64,000 nt of DNA from Bacteroidales bacterium (GTDB lineage Bacteria > Bacteroidota > Bacteroidia > Bacteroidales > Bacteroidaceae), in the NCBI GenBank assembly GCA_015654535.1, contig JAATGU010000038.1, forward strand, positions 1 through 64,000. The letters run 5' to 3'. The position numbers were made by a program, and so were the translations under genes. How positions within the stretch are numbered: position 1 is the first letter of the stretch; each line of letters opens with the position of its first letter. Shown piece by piece: positions 53,326 to 61,366 of the stretch. A model generated the notes under the pieces. That model made no database searches. It worked only from the letters and a program-made list of their open reading frames with translations, and had not been told where the DNA came from.

Positions 53326-56103
53326 TTATTCTTTTATATAATTAATAGGGGTAATTGTCACCGGACCTAATAACCCCGAAGGCATTGCCGCCCATTTACC
53401 ATAGTTGCTTTTTTCATAGTTGATATCCACCATATTTATTTCTTTAAAGATTCTCCACTCTACTCCACGACGATCATAATCCGCAATACGATTAGCGGAT
53501 AGATTGGTCACTTCTATCTCCATATGGTTTTCACCCCGTTTCAGATATTTCCCAATGGAAGTGGAAAAAGGAACCGACCAAAGTGTAGCAACCTCTTTAC
53601 CATTAATAATAACACGAGCGCTTTCGCGCACATCCCCTAAGTTCAGTATCCAACCGTCGGCAGAAATAGCAGGTAAAGTAAAGTCCACCGAATAAATGCC
53701 TGTACCCATGTTTACTTTCGCTTTGGGTTCATCCAAATCAGTCCAAGAACCGAGTGTTCCTATATTAAAGGTACCTTCTATTGACGGTTCACTATTACCA
53801 AAATGTAATTTCCAGCCATTCTCTAACACTAAGCCTAATGCTTGTGGACTTGAGTATTTCCAATCCGGCACTCCTACATTCTCTTTAGAGTAAGTTCTCA
53901 ATATAAGAGATTCCCCTGATTTAATTTGAAGAAATACTTGAGTACGACCATCGACTTGTCTTATTTGTGCTTTTCCACTCTCTCCATTTAAAGGATTATA
54001 GATCACCGCAGAAGTAGCTTTTACACCAAGACTAATCCAATTATTAATATCTTTAGCTTGCAAGGATGCAATAAAATAGTGGTAACCTGATTCATTGAAA
54101 CGACGAATACATTGCAAACCATATACTGTTTTCATTTCCTCGTTTACAACACCTGTCGCAGCCAATGTTTTAAAATACTCGCTACCAGAAATAACCGTCC
54201 CTTTTTTCAGAGAAGTTACTTTTGTTTCTTTAAAATCGGCTACAGTTGGAAGGCTCTTTAATAGGTTCATGAAATGACTGTGTCGTTTCTTCAACTGAGA
54301 AAAGCCGGGAACATCATTGGGATAGTTCTCTAAAAAGATAATCTTTGCACCTTGCTCTGTCAAATGGATTAAATGGGCTAAAACATCATCAGGCATTTTC
54401 TTAACAGCCGGAATAATGATCGCCTTGTAAGTCGCTCCACCTGGTGTTTGAAGCAATCCATTTATGCACTTTGTGTTACGAATGAAATGATCGGAAATAT
54501 AATCTACATCAAAACCACTCTCATTGATCTTATGTACCACTTCTATAAATTTAGGCGCTCTTTTGTCCATTTTATGAATATCGAAAGGTAACATGCGACC
54601 ATCTTGCTCATGCCACAAATCATATATGGGTAAATAGATCAAGAAATCATTATCCGGTTTGCCCATTTGCAGAAAAGACTGACACCGGGTTACATACTGG
54701 AAAAAAGCAGGTGCATCCTGCCAGATACTATTTTGGGGCGACATATTTATTGAAGCATAAAACATCCATCCCGGCCACTTTGCATCACGGGGTGAATAAG
54801 GAGTACCATGGAAATAAGTGTGGTTGACTCCGGAAACAAACATCAAGTCTATGTCTGGTTTACATTGTGACAACGAAGTACGAAAATGTTCTGTAAGCCA
54901 AGTAAAAGTCTCAGAGGAAGTATATTGTTTACCCGAGATATGTGCAGCCGAAGAAGCATATTTTAGCATTGACAAATCCGAAAAGTTCTTCACTGTCAAT
55001 GAGTCTTTTCTTAAACCTTTAATGCCAAAATTAGAGATACCAAAACCTTCACATTCAGGAATATCCACCGTAGCATAGAGATCAATCAAATTCCCTGGTG
55101 AACCGTGTGCCTGATTACGAGTAAGACTTCCGTGACCATTCGCCCATTTTGTCCACTGACTAGTAAAGTTTTCCTGCAATAAGTCCGATATGGTTTCCCG
55201 ATAATCTGAAATGATCCGGGCGGTGACATCCAAACGTTTTTCGTCCAGAAATTCAGGAAGATATTCTTCCAGCTTATATCCACGTCGCTTATAAAACTGT
55301 TCAAAGAAATCCGGTGTCCAGTCCGCTTTATAAACTTCATACGAATCATTAAAGAAATTATGCGGATAAGGAACCTTTGTATCAGTAAAAGCCACTTCAA
55401 AGCGATGAAGATAGTTTGCTACAGCTTTCTGTGAAAAATGATCCATTACATATCCTTCACCTCCGGGAGCTGCCCGTTTCACCTTCTGAAGCGTTTTTCC
55501 ATTGAATACCGCTATTAGTCTCCATTGACCACTAGGCGCTGTCCAGCTCAGTTTACCTTGCTTATCTACTTTAGAGGTAAGGTCCCATCGCTTACCTGTT
55601 TGCGAAAAAGCCATCAAACGACTAAAATGAGCGATTGCTTTTTGTTGCTTATCAGAAATCTCAATGGGCACACTCAATCGCTGCCCGCCATTTAAAATAT
55701 ATTCTTCAAAAAAAACTTTGCAAGCCGCATCCTCAATACTTACTTGTGGTCCACCGAAAGGCCATCCTGTACCTGTATTCATATCCACCTGCATCCCCAC
55801 TCTTTTTGCTTCGGATTCAGTATGCCGCAACATTTTCATCCATGCAGGAGAAAGAAAATCAAGATCACGGGCCTCATTCCCTTTCACACCATAAATAGGA
55901 GTAATCTCCATCGTTCCCATTCCGGCACGAGAATATTCTTCCAAATTGTAAGTAAGGTTCTTTTCATCTACTGCACTTCCCAACCACCACCAACGAGCGG
56001 CAGGTTTAGTTTCTGTGGTCACTTTAGGCCAAGCGGTTTGCTGGGCGGGAGCAAAAACATTAAATGAGACAAAACAACAAACCAAAAATATTCTTTTTAT
56101 CAT
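53326..56103 (-). CDS. GH106 alpha-L-rhamnosidase
   Basis: 925 aa, signal peptide (1-21). The N-terminus KPAARWWWLGSAVDEKNLTYNLEEYSRAGMGTMEITPIYGVKG is diagnostic for GH106. Central TIM-barrel region includes SSETFTWLTEHFRTSLSQCKPDIDLMFVSGVNHTYFHGTPYSP; the C-terminal beta-sandwich contains GWILNLGDVRESARVIINGKEVATLWSVPF and NLSANRIADYDRRGVEWRIF. It releases rhamnose from oligosaccharides in the periplasm, feeding RhaT encoded in the same operon. A TAACTTTG -7 box lies upstream at 56141-56134. Confidence 0.93.
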   Translation of the reverse strand: MIKRIFLVCCFVSFNVFAPAQQTAWPKVTTETKPAARWWWLGSAVDEKNLTYNLEEYSRAGMGTMEITPIYGVKGNEARDLDFLSPAWMKMLRHTESEAKRVGMQVDMNTGTGWPFGGPQVSIEDAACKVFFEEYILNGGQRLSVPIEISDKQQKAIAHFSRLMAFSQTGKRWDLTSKVDKQGKLSWTAPSGQWRLIAVFNGKTLQKVKRAAPGGEGYVMDHFSQKAVANYLHRFEVAFTDTKVPYPHNFFNDSYEVYKADWTPDFFEQFYKRRGYKLEEYLPEFLDEKRLDVTARIISDYRETISDLLQENFTSQWTKWANGHGSLTRNQAHGSPGNLIDLYATVDIPECEGFGISNFGIKGLRKDSLTVKNFSDLSMLKYASSAAHISGKQYTSSETFTWLTEHFRTSLSQCKPDIDLMFVSGVNHTYFHGTPYSPRDAKWPGWMFYASINMSPQNSIWQDAPAFFQYVTRCQSFLQMGKPDNDFLIYLPIYDLWHEQDGRMLPFDIHKMDKRAPKFIEVVHKINESGFDVDYISDHFIRNTKCINGLLQTPGGATYKAIIIPAVKKMPDDVLAHLIHLTEQGAKIIFLENYPNDVPGFSQLKKRHSHFMNLLKSLPTVADFKETKVTSLKKGTVISGSEYFKTLAATGVVNEEMKTVYGLQCIRRFNESGYHYFIASLQAKDINNWISLGVKATSAVIYNPLNGESGKAQIRQVDGRTQVFLQIKSGESLILRTYSKENVGVPDWKYSSPQALGLVLENGWKLHFGNSEPSIEGTFNIGTLGSWTDLDEPKAKVNMGTGIYSVDFTLPAISADGWILNLGDVRESARVIINGKEVATLWSVPFSTSIGKYLKRGENHMEIEVTNLSANRIADYDRRGVEWRIFKEINMVDINYEKSNYGKWAAMPSGLLGPVTITPINYIKE

Positions 56104-56133
56104 GGATTCTTAAAATTAAAAGGTTCGGAGATA

Positions 56134-56141
56134 CAAAGTTA
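56134..56141 (-). promoter_or_regulatory. Candidate internal promoter before the GH106 gene
   Basis: Minus-strand TAACTTTG (56141-56134) in the 75-bp gap after the fusion gene, 31 nt before the GH106 ATG. No clear -33 element. Confidence 0.4.
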
Positions 56142-56178
56142 AAATCTTTTTTAATAGTTTATTCTATTCATTGTCAGA

Positions 56179-58698
56179 TTAATACCCTAACTCAACACAT
56201 CCCATAATATATGGTCCAGTAGCCTTTGCATCATTATCACGCATCTTCTCACCTATATAATATTCAAAACTTCCATTGCGATAAGGATTTCCACCTAATC
56301 CTCCTACCTGACAGCAACGAGTTAAAGTCAGCGTTCCATCAGCATTCTCTTTTATCAACTTATTGTTTAAACCATCGAAAGCCTTTTCAGCATAAACACG
56401 GTACTTCTTATCTATATATCCTTTATTAACCGCTTTGGCATAAGCATACATAAACTGGGTTGTTACAGATGCTTCAGGGAAATTACCTTCACGCTTAGGT
56501 TGATCAAGGACCTGATACCACAATCCATTCTTATCCTGATATTTAGGAAGAGTATCTGCCAAAGCTTGTACGATCTGAATCAGAGATTCACGCTCAGGAT
56601 GATTGGCAGGAACATAATCGAGAACATCTACAACCGCCATAAACCACCAACCAATGCTTCTTCCCCAAAAGTTAGGAGAGTGCCCCGTTGCAGGGTCAGC
56701 CCATTTCTGAGATTTACTCTCATCCCAAGCATGGTAGTATAAGCCTGTTTTTACATCGAAAGTATATTTGCGACAAAGTGTAATTTGCTTGATAGACTCC
56801 TCAATCCATTCCGGTTTTCCAAAAACCGCTCCATATTGAGCCATGAAAGGTGAAGCCATATAAATACCATCCAACCATACTTGATGCTGGTAAGTCAACT
56901 TATGCCAATAAGCACCTTCAAGTGTTCTCGGCTGATTTTTCAATTGTTCAATCAGTCGATCCATAGCCAGTTTATATTTCTGATCACCTGTTTGCTTGTA
57001 AACTTCAAAAAGTACTTTTCCTGAATTAACAAAATCAAGATTATAAGCCTCAGGTTCATACAAGCCGATCTCCCCCTTTTTGTCGATAAGGCTATCGGCC
57101 CATTCCTTCACATAATCAAAGTAGCGTTTATCTCCTGTTTGTTCCCACATTTTTAGCATTGCGCAGCAACCAACTCCTTGAGAATAACCAAAATAGAGTC
57201 TCTTTCCATAATCTAATTGCCATGCTTTAGGAAAGCGTCTCATTTCTGAGTCAGCAAAACGTCTTGCATTAGTATCTTCCTGAAAAGTATCTGTACGGAA
57301 AGGAATTGCAGGAAGACCTGCTTTATTGTATAAATTCACACGGAAAAAGGTGCCCCAACCATAACGTACTGCAACTGGTGCTAAGGCTTCTGGAGCTGAA
57401 ACTTCCACCTTATTATTAATAATAACAGCTTTTGCCGGATAAAAACGTCTATCTACCCCTGAAACAAAAAAGCCTTTCAATTCTTCACCTTTAGAAGTGA
57501 GCCCTTCTTCAACATAATCGAATGAAAGAATAATCTTATTGCCGGATTTAACCATTGACTTATAAAGAGGACCTGAATAAGCACATTTTTTATCGTAAGA
57601 TTTAGCCAAGGCCCACAATGCCAAACGTTCGCCGGTTACCCGCTTATTACGAGGATGAATATCTGTAGAGTCGGCTGCATCAGTAACCACAACCATACCT
57701 GTTTTTTTCACCGACTGCCAAGTCTTTAACTGAGCTTCTCTAATGCCAGCAGGTTGTTTATACTGAGGAGCAATCTGTACAAAGTAGAAAGGCATATCCG
57801 GTTGACCCCACTCTTTACGCCAGCTATTTATCATATTTGTAAATACCTGCTGGTATTTTTCGAAGCGAACAGAGTTTGATTCGCCTTGATACCAAATATT
57901 TCCTTTAACCGTATAGCCAAGAATAGGATGAATCATTCCATTCCATAAAGTAGCCGGTACTTTGCAGTAATCTTTTTCCCTCTTAACTGTGCTCAAAGCA
58001 AATTCCTGAAGAACATCCGTATAAAAAGGATTATTCTTCATCACGTCCATGCTTGTCCACGATTCAGCATGAGTTCCGCCCCAAGTAGATTGAATCAACC
58101 CTACAGGGACTTTTAGCTCTTTATGAATTCTGCGGCCAAAAACAAATCCCACCGCTGAGAATTCTTTTAAATTAGCGGGATTACATACCACCCAATGTCC
58201 CACGCAATCATCCAACGGACCTTCAGGAGCTAATTGATGTTCTACATGAAAAAGACGAATATCAGGATAATCAGCATCTTTCATTTCTTCTGCCTCATTC
58301 AGCATACCAGTTCTCCATCCTTTATCTTTTGACACCTGAAATTCCATATTCGACTGTCCCGTGCAAAGCCAAACTTCACCTATTAATATATTCTTTATTC
58401 GAACCGTATTTTCACCTTTCACCGTTATTGTTTGGTTTTTAGCTGCTTTAGGAGTTTTAATCTTCAATGTCCATTTACCAGTAGCATCTGTAGTTGCTAC
58501 ATATTTCTTAGAATCCCAGGAAGTTGAAATACTGATCTTTTCATTGGCCGCAGCCTTTCCCCAAAGATTCACCTGAGTGTTTTCTTGTAAAACCATATTA
58601 TCTGAGAATATGGAGGGAAGCTTAACCTCTGCATTGATGTTAAAAGAGTAAGCAACAAAAAGTAGAATAAACGATAAGTAAAATAACTGTTTTCTCAT
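56179..58698 (-). CDS. Fusion of an SGNH/sialate-O-acetylesterase-type esterase and a GH105 hydrolase
   Basis: 839 aa with a signal peptide (1-23). N-terminal half (about 24-475) is an esterase: GQSNMEF with the nucleophile Ser116 (114-120), QGESN at 271-275, and DIHPRNK with Asp346/His348 completing the triad; beta-rich flanks. The C-terminal half (about 478-839) is GH105: RLYFGYSQGVGCCAMLKMWEQTGDKRYF, YLGDGIYMASPFMAQ-like DGIYMASPFMAQYG, SIGWWFMAVVDVLDY and GLWYQVLDQPKREGNFPEASVTTQFMYAYAKAV. One chain can thus de-acetylate an oligosaccharide and then remove the terminal unsaturated galacturonyl residue. First gene of the operon; a -7 box TATTTTTG is at 58748-58741. Confidence 0.9.
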   Translation of the reverse strand: MRKQLFYLSFILLFVAYSFNINAEVKLPSIFSDNMVLQENTQVNLWGKAAANEKISISTSWDSKKYVATTDATGKWTLKIKTPKAAKNQTITVKGENTVRIKNILIGEVWLCTGQSNMEFQVSKDKGWRTGMLNEAEEMKDADYPDIRLFHVEHQLAPEGPLDDCVGHWVVCNPANLKEFSAVGFVFGRRIHKELKVPVGLIQSTWGGTHAESWTSMDVMKNNPFYTDVLQEFALSTVKREKDYCKVPATLWNGMIHPILGYTVKGNIWYQGESNSVRFEKYQQVFTNMINSWRKEWGQPDMPFYFVQIAPQYKQPAGIREAQLKTWQSVKKTGMVVVTDAADSTDIHPRNKRVTGERLALWALAKSYDKKCAYSGPLYKSMVKSGNKIILSFDYVEEGLTSKGEELKGFFVSGVDRRFYPAKAVIINNKVEVSAPEALAPVAVRYGWGTFFRVNLYNKAGLPAIPFRTDTFQEDTNARRFADSEMRRFPKAWQLDYGKRLYFGYSQGVGCCAMLKMWEQTGDKRYFDYVKEWADSLIDKKGEIGLYEPEAYNLDFVNSGKVLFEVYKQTGDQKYKLAMDRLIEQLKNQPRTLEGAYWHKLTYQHQVWLDGIYMASPFMAQYGAVFGKPEWIEESIKQITLCRKYTFDVKTGLYYHAWDESKSQKWADPATGHSPNFWGRSIGWWFMAVVDVLDYVPANHPERESLIQIVQALADTLPKYQDKNGLWYQVLDQPKREGNFPEASVTTQFMYAYAKAVNKGYIDKKYRVYAEKAFDGLNNKLIKENADGTLTLTRCCQVGGLGGNPYRNGSFEYYIGEKMRDNDAKATGPYIMGCVELGY

Positions 58699-58740
58699 GA
58701 TGAAAGTGCCTTTATAGTTCTTTATAGATTAATTGACCCA

Positions 58741-58748
58741 CAAAAATA
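58741..58748 (-). promoter_or_regulatory. Promoter -7 box of the rhamnogalacturonan/rhamnose operon
   Basis: Minus-strand TATTTTTG (58748-58741), 42 nt before the ATG of the first gene. The -33 element is not obvious, consistent with an activator-dependent promoter, for example RhaR; this is inference. Confidence 0.45.
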
Positions 58749-58860
58749 AGGAAAGCAAAATGGCTAGCCTGTCTGTATTTTGATGGGATTATTATTCTTT
58801 TTGTTGTTTCTGTCAATAAGTTCTCAATCTACGATCAATTGTGCCTCCATAAAGCTATAA

Positions 58861-58906
58861 AATAAGAATGATCCATTGAAAATAAATTCAATGGATCATT
58901 CTTATT
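58861..58906. terminator. Long perfect hairpin after the 40-residue small gene
   Basis: 20-bp perfect stem (AATAAGAATGATCCATTGAA with its complement at 58887-58906) and a 6-nt AT loop, starting 15 nt after the stop codon of the small minus-strand gene. The U-run is short, but length and position fit a terminator. Confidence 0.75.
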
Positions 58907-58921
58907 CAATTTGAAAGAAAG

Positions 58922-59044
58922 TTACTCTTTATCTTTTTTATGATGTTTACCACCGGCAGCAGCTTTCTCCGCTTGATACTCAGATTTTACTTTGTTTTTG
59001 TCTTCAGTGTTTCCTTTTTGTTTTTTTAATCCTGCAGCTTTCAT
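58922..59044 (-). CDS. Small basic hypothetical protein (40 aa)
   Basis: ATG at 59044 to TAA at 58922. The protein is very rich in Lys (12 of 40) and Ala/Gly with a His pair: it opens MKAAGLKKQKGNTEDKNK and ends GGKHHKKDKE. No TM helix or signal peptide. It is followed at once by a strong hairpin, which supports a real transcription unit. I do not recognise a named family. Such Lys-rich peptides may bind nucleic acid, but that is only a guess. It is the only coding sequence seen in this kilobase. Confidence 0.7.
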   Translation of the reverse strand: MKAAGLKKQKGNTEDKNKVKSEYQAEKAAAGGKHHKKDKE

Positions 59045-59215
59045 TTTCTTAAATTTTTAAAATACTTATTCGATAATAATTATATGAACTTGCATACAGT
59101 TTTTAGAGGCACAAAGATTATGCCATTCGTATGCATTGGCAGTTAATTTAGATAAAGGCTGAGCAGATAAAGGATATAAAGAGATAATTAAAAAAAATCG
59201 CCTTGATAAGTATCG

Positions 59216-59323
59216 TTAGATATATATCTAAATATCTATTTGATATATATCAAACTATTAATTAGATATATATCAAACACATACTTAGACTAGTATCTAA
59301 TATCTATTTAAATATATATCAAA
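59216..59323. repeat. Array of five 16-bp palindromes with an exact 23-bp period
   Basis: Starts at 59216, 59239, 59262, 59285 and 59308. Units read TTAGATATATATCTAA (perfect palindrome), TTTGATATATATCAAA (perfect palindrome), TTAGATATATATCAAA, TTAGACTAGTATCTAA and TTAAATATATATCAAA. Spacers are 7 bp (for example ATATCTA, CTATTAA). The consensus is TTWGATATATATCWAA. The regular phasing and conserved symmetric ends with a variable centre resemble an iteron or multi-site operator rather than chance AT-richness. Confidence 0.85.
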
Positions 59324-59465
59324 ATAAGATAGAGAAAAGACCATATAAAATAGAGTTCTACTAGTGACACCTTTACATCGCATCATTTTTACATATTGGC
59401 ATAAATAATCAGAACCTCTTACCATTTCCTCTGCTCTTCGCTTCCAAAGAAAACGCAAAAAAACA

Positions 59466-59626
59466 TTTTGATATCTCACCTCTCACTTTTTTAAGCCATA
59501 TATCTGATTAACAATTTACTACTTAGGTGAGAGATGAGAAATCAAAATAAGAGAAAAATTGCATCTCTCACAACAGGACAATGTGTATATCAGATAATTA
59601 ATATGAAATAGTGAAAGGTGAGAGAT
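59466..59626. repeat. Nested inverted-repeat element built on a GTGAGAGAT core
   Basis: Four cores alternate in orientation: minus at about 59472-59485, plus at 59526-59539, minus at 59562-59571 and plus at 59617-59626. The first two make a 22-bp arm pair with two mismatches (GTGAGAGATGAGAAATCAAA and its partner). The outer halves (from 59470 and from 59626 inward) are also inverted relatives that share TATCTGAT. It could be a small palindromic mobile repeat. Confidence 0.65.
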
Positions 59627-59692
59627 AAATAAAAAGTAATGAAGTACTGCAAAATTTAATACTTTTTATATACATCATATTGTCATTTTCAA

Positions 59693-59700
59693 TAACTTTG
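59693..59700 (+). promoter_or_regulatory. Promoter -7 box of the lipoprotein/4Fe-4S pair
   Basis: TAACTTTG at 59693-59700, giving a transcript start near 59707 and a leader of about 23 nt before ATG 59730. No clear -33 element. Confidence 0.5.
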
Positions 59701-59729
59701 CAAAATCAGTCACTATAAAGAGTACAACC

Positions 59730-60329
59730 ATGAAAAAATTACTACCTCTCGTTTTTTTGATATTTCTTTTTTATTCTTGTGGAGATGATACACAACCAGT
59801 CATTACAGAGCCAGAAAATGTATATGAATTTCAGAGCATAAAATATTCTCTTGAAGAAGGAGACGGGATAAAGATGGATACAGTAACTATTTTTAATAGA
59901 GACTATTTTAATAAGACCAGTATTGCTGCAACAGTGAAAATAGATGTTCCGGATCAAAACGAGACATCTCAATTTCTCAGCAATAAAAAGTCAACAGTTT
60001 CTTTGCAAACCAATGATTCCTTAAAAATAGCCGTTCCTATACTAATTAATGGCAATACTATATTTACAAGCACTCATAAATGGAAATATAGCGAGGGTAA
60101 AGAAGAAGTTTTACCACACACTATATCAAATTCTAGCGAAACATACTCTTTAACACCCAATACAAAACTTACCGTAAACATATATGCAATAAGGCAAAAC
60201 ATAACGACTAGTTACATTGCAACATTTGAAGAAAAAAAAACAGGTGAAATTGTAAATATCGAAGGAAAATGGAACGGTACGCAAATTACAGGTTTCGATA
60301 CATACGCAATCTATAATGAAATCAAATAA
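59730..60329 (+). CDS. Hypothetical lipoprotein
   Basis: 199 aa. Lipoprotein signal peptide KKLLPLVFLIFLFYSC with Cys17, followed by GDDTQPVITEPENVYEF. The rest is beta-rich (TVTIFNRDYFNKTSIAATVKIDVPDQ, NTKLTVNIYAIRQNITTSYIATFEE), with an end that reads EGKWNGTQITGFDTYAIYNE, so it may form a small immunoglobulin-like domain. No family recognised. Its stop codon lies 14 bases past the start of the 4Fe-4S protein gene, so the two are translated together; it may be a periplasmic or outer-membrane partner of that redox protein (inference). Confidence 0.8.
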   Translation: MKKLLPLVFLIFLFYSCGDDTQPVITEPENVYEFQSIKYSLEEGDGIKMDTVTIFNRDYFNKTSIAATVKIDVPDQNETSQFLSNKKSTVSLQTNDSLKIAVPILINGNTIFTSTHKWKYSEGKEEVLPHTISNSSETYSLTPNTKLTVNIYAIRQNITTSYIATFEEKKTGEIVNIEGKWNGTQITGFDTYAIYNEIK

Positions 60330-61065
60330 AAAGATCTATTCATTCAACTTCTTATCAAGAATTATATTCTTATTAATAACCCCCGTGTTTTTCCAATTCT
60401 TTGCGCTTGGATTCATATGGCACTCAATATATTGGGGAGTAGTCACGTTTGCCATGATAATCTGGATGGCATTTATTTTCCTTTCCCCCTTGTTTGGCAG
60501 ACTTGGATGCGGCTGGTTCTGTTTCATGGGAACTACAGCCGACCTTTCAGGTGAGCATTCGTTATTCAAAACCAAATGGAAAAATCCTAAAATATGGAGT
60601 AGAGTATTACTATTAGTTCTATTCTTAGGTTCTTCTATCACATTCTATTTTTTGAATAAAGAACGTGGCATTACTCATGGTTTTGCCATAGAGCCTACAT
60701 TCCTTAAACTTGATTTTAATACGCACTACAAAATAGTGTGGATGACAGATCTTTCCTTCGCAATAATTATGGGACTTTTTCTCGATAAGAGATGGGCCTG
60801 CAAAAACCTATGTATGATGGGAGTAATGTGCTCTGCAGGAGCTAAATATTCTCGACTTCTTTCAGTAGTGGATACAGATAGATGCACACAATGCCGAAAA
60901 TGTGAAAAGGAATGCTTAGTAGGAATACCAATCGTTGACTATGTAAAAAACAATAAAGGATTAATTACGAACTCAGAATGTATTCTTTGCGGCAAATGTG
61001 CCGCAGTTTGTAAATTCGATGCTATAAAACTAAAATTTGTTTGGAATAGAAAGAAATATAAATGA
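60316..61065 (+). CDS. Membrane-bound 4Fe-4S protein (NapH/CcoG-like)
   Basis: 249 aa. Four or so TM helices (about 13-35, 38-60, 97-114, 142-156) flank the GRLGCGWFC motif (61-69) and RWACKNLCMMG (159-169), both typical of NapH/NosR/CcoG-type membrane iron-sulfur proteins. The C-terminal part has two 4Fe-4S clusters, Cys190-193-196-200 and Cys222-225-228-232 (CxxCxxCxxxC twice). It moves electrons across or at the membrane; the acceptor is not known, and no nap, nos or cytochrome oxidase gene is nearby. It overlaps the lipoprotein gene by 14 bp. Confidence 0.9.
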   Translation: MKSNKKIYSFNFLSRIIFLLITPVFFQFFALGFIWHSIYWGVVTFAMIIWMAFIFLSPLFGRLGCGWFCFMGTTADLSGEHSLFKTKWKNPKIWSRVLLLVLFLGSSITFYFLNKERGITHGFAIEPTFLKLDFNTHYKIVWMTDLSFAIIMGLFLDKRWACKNLCMMGVMCSAGAKYSRLLSVVDTDRCTQCRKCEKECLVGIPIVDYVKNNKGLITNSECILCGKCAAVCKFDAIKLKFVWNRKKYK

Positions 61066-61366
61066 TCTTCTAAATCTTAGCAGGAACCTTCAAATAGTTC
61101 ATATAAGAACGGCCACCGACACCAACCACTGTTAACGTCAAAACAAGAAGTTTTCCATAATGAAATTAACACAATGCAAAAACTGGACATAAAGTAAGCA
61201 CTAATGGAAAAGGGTCTGAATATAGCAAAAAGCAAGCAGACAGTTCGTCTATGATAATATCTTGATATTTATATTTGTGACAATGTTTTCTCAAATAAAA
61301 TCATATCTTTGCTAATCTTTAATAATTGGAATATATTATTCGATTCATTTACTACTATTTGTTAAC
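61066..61366. other. 301-bp intergenic region before the AraC gene
   Basis: Holds the membrane-protein remnant (61070-61250) and a TATCTTTG -7 box at 61304-61311 (plus strand) for the AraC gene, about 56 nt before its ATG. Nothing else recognised. Confidence 0.6.
61070..61250 (-). pseudogene. Remnant of a small membrane protein gene (DoxX-like C-terminus, uncertain)
   Basis: On the minus strand the frame ending at the TAG 61072-61070 reads YGKLLVLTLTVVGVGGRS then YMNYLKVPAKI, a hydrophobic helix with a typical membrane-protein C-terminus. Just upstream, in another frame, comes LLFAIFRPFSISAYFMSS, also hydrophobic, so a frameshift near 61165 seems to have split one gene. No start codon or upstream domain is left. 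The likeness to DoxX-type proteins is weak. It fills most of the 301-bp gap before the AraC gene. Confidence 0.4.

Larger units (their letters stand above)
58699..59729. other. 1-kb intergenic region with repeats
   Basis: Contains the operon -7 box (58741-58748), a terminator hairpin (58861-58906), the 40-residue gene (58922-59044), a 23-bp periodic palindrome array (59216-59323), nested inverted repeats (59466-59626) and the promoter of the next gene (59693-59700). The part 59045-59215 is AT-rich and shows nothing else. Confidence 0.8.

Noticed and set aside
56134..56141. Independent operon beginning at GH106
   Set aside because: A -7 box alone is weak evidence; spacing to the previous gene is only 75 bp and no terminator lies between, so one operon with possible internal starts is preferred.
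59216..59323. CRISPR array
   Set aside because: Spacers are only 7 bp and units are palindromic; no cas genes are near. The 22-bp array at 30.1 kb was rejected for the same reasons.
60316..60329. Toxin-antitoxin pair suggested by the short overlap
   Set aside because: The second protein is a clear membrane iron-sulfur protein with a lipoprotein upstream, neither like a toxin nor an antitoxin.
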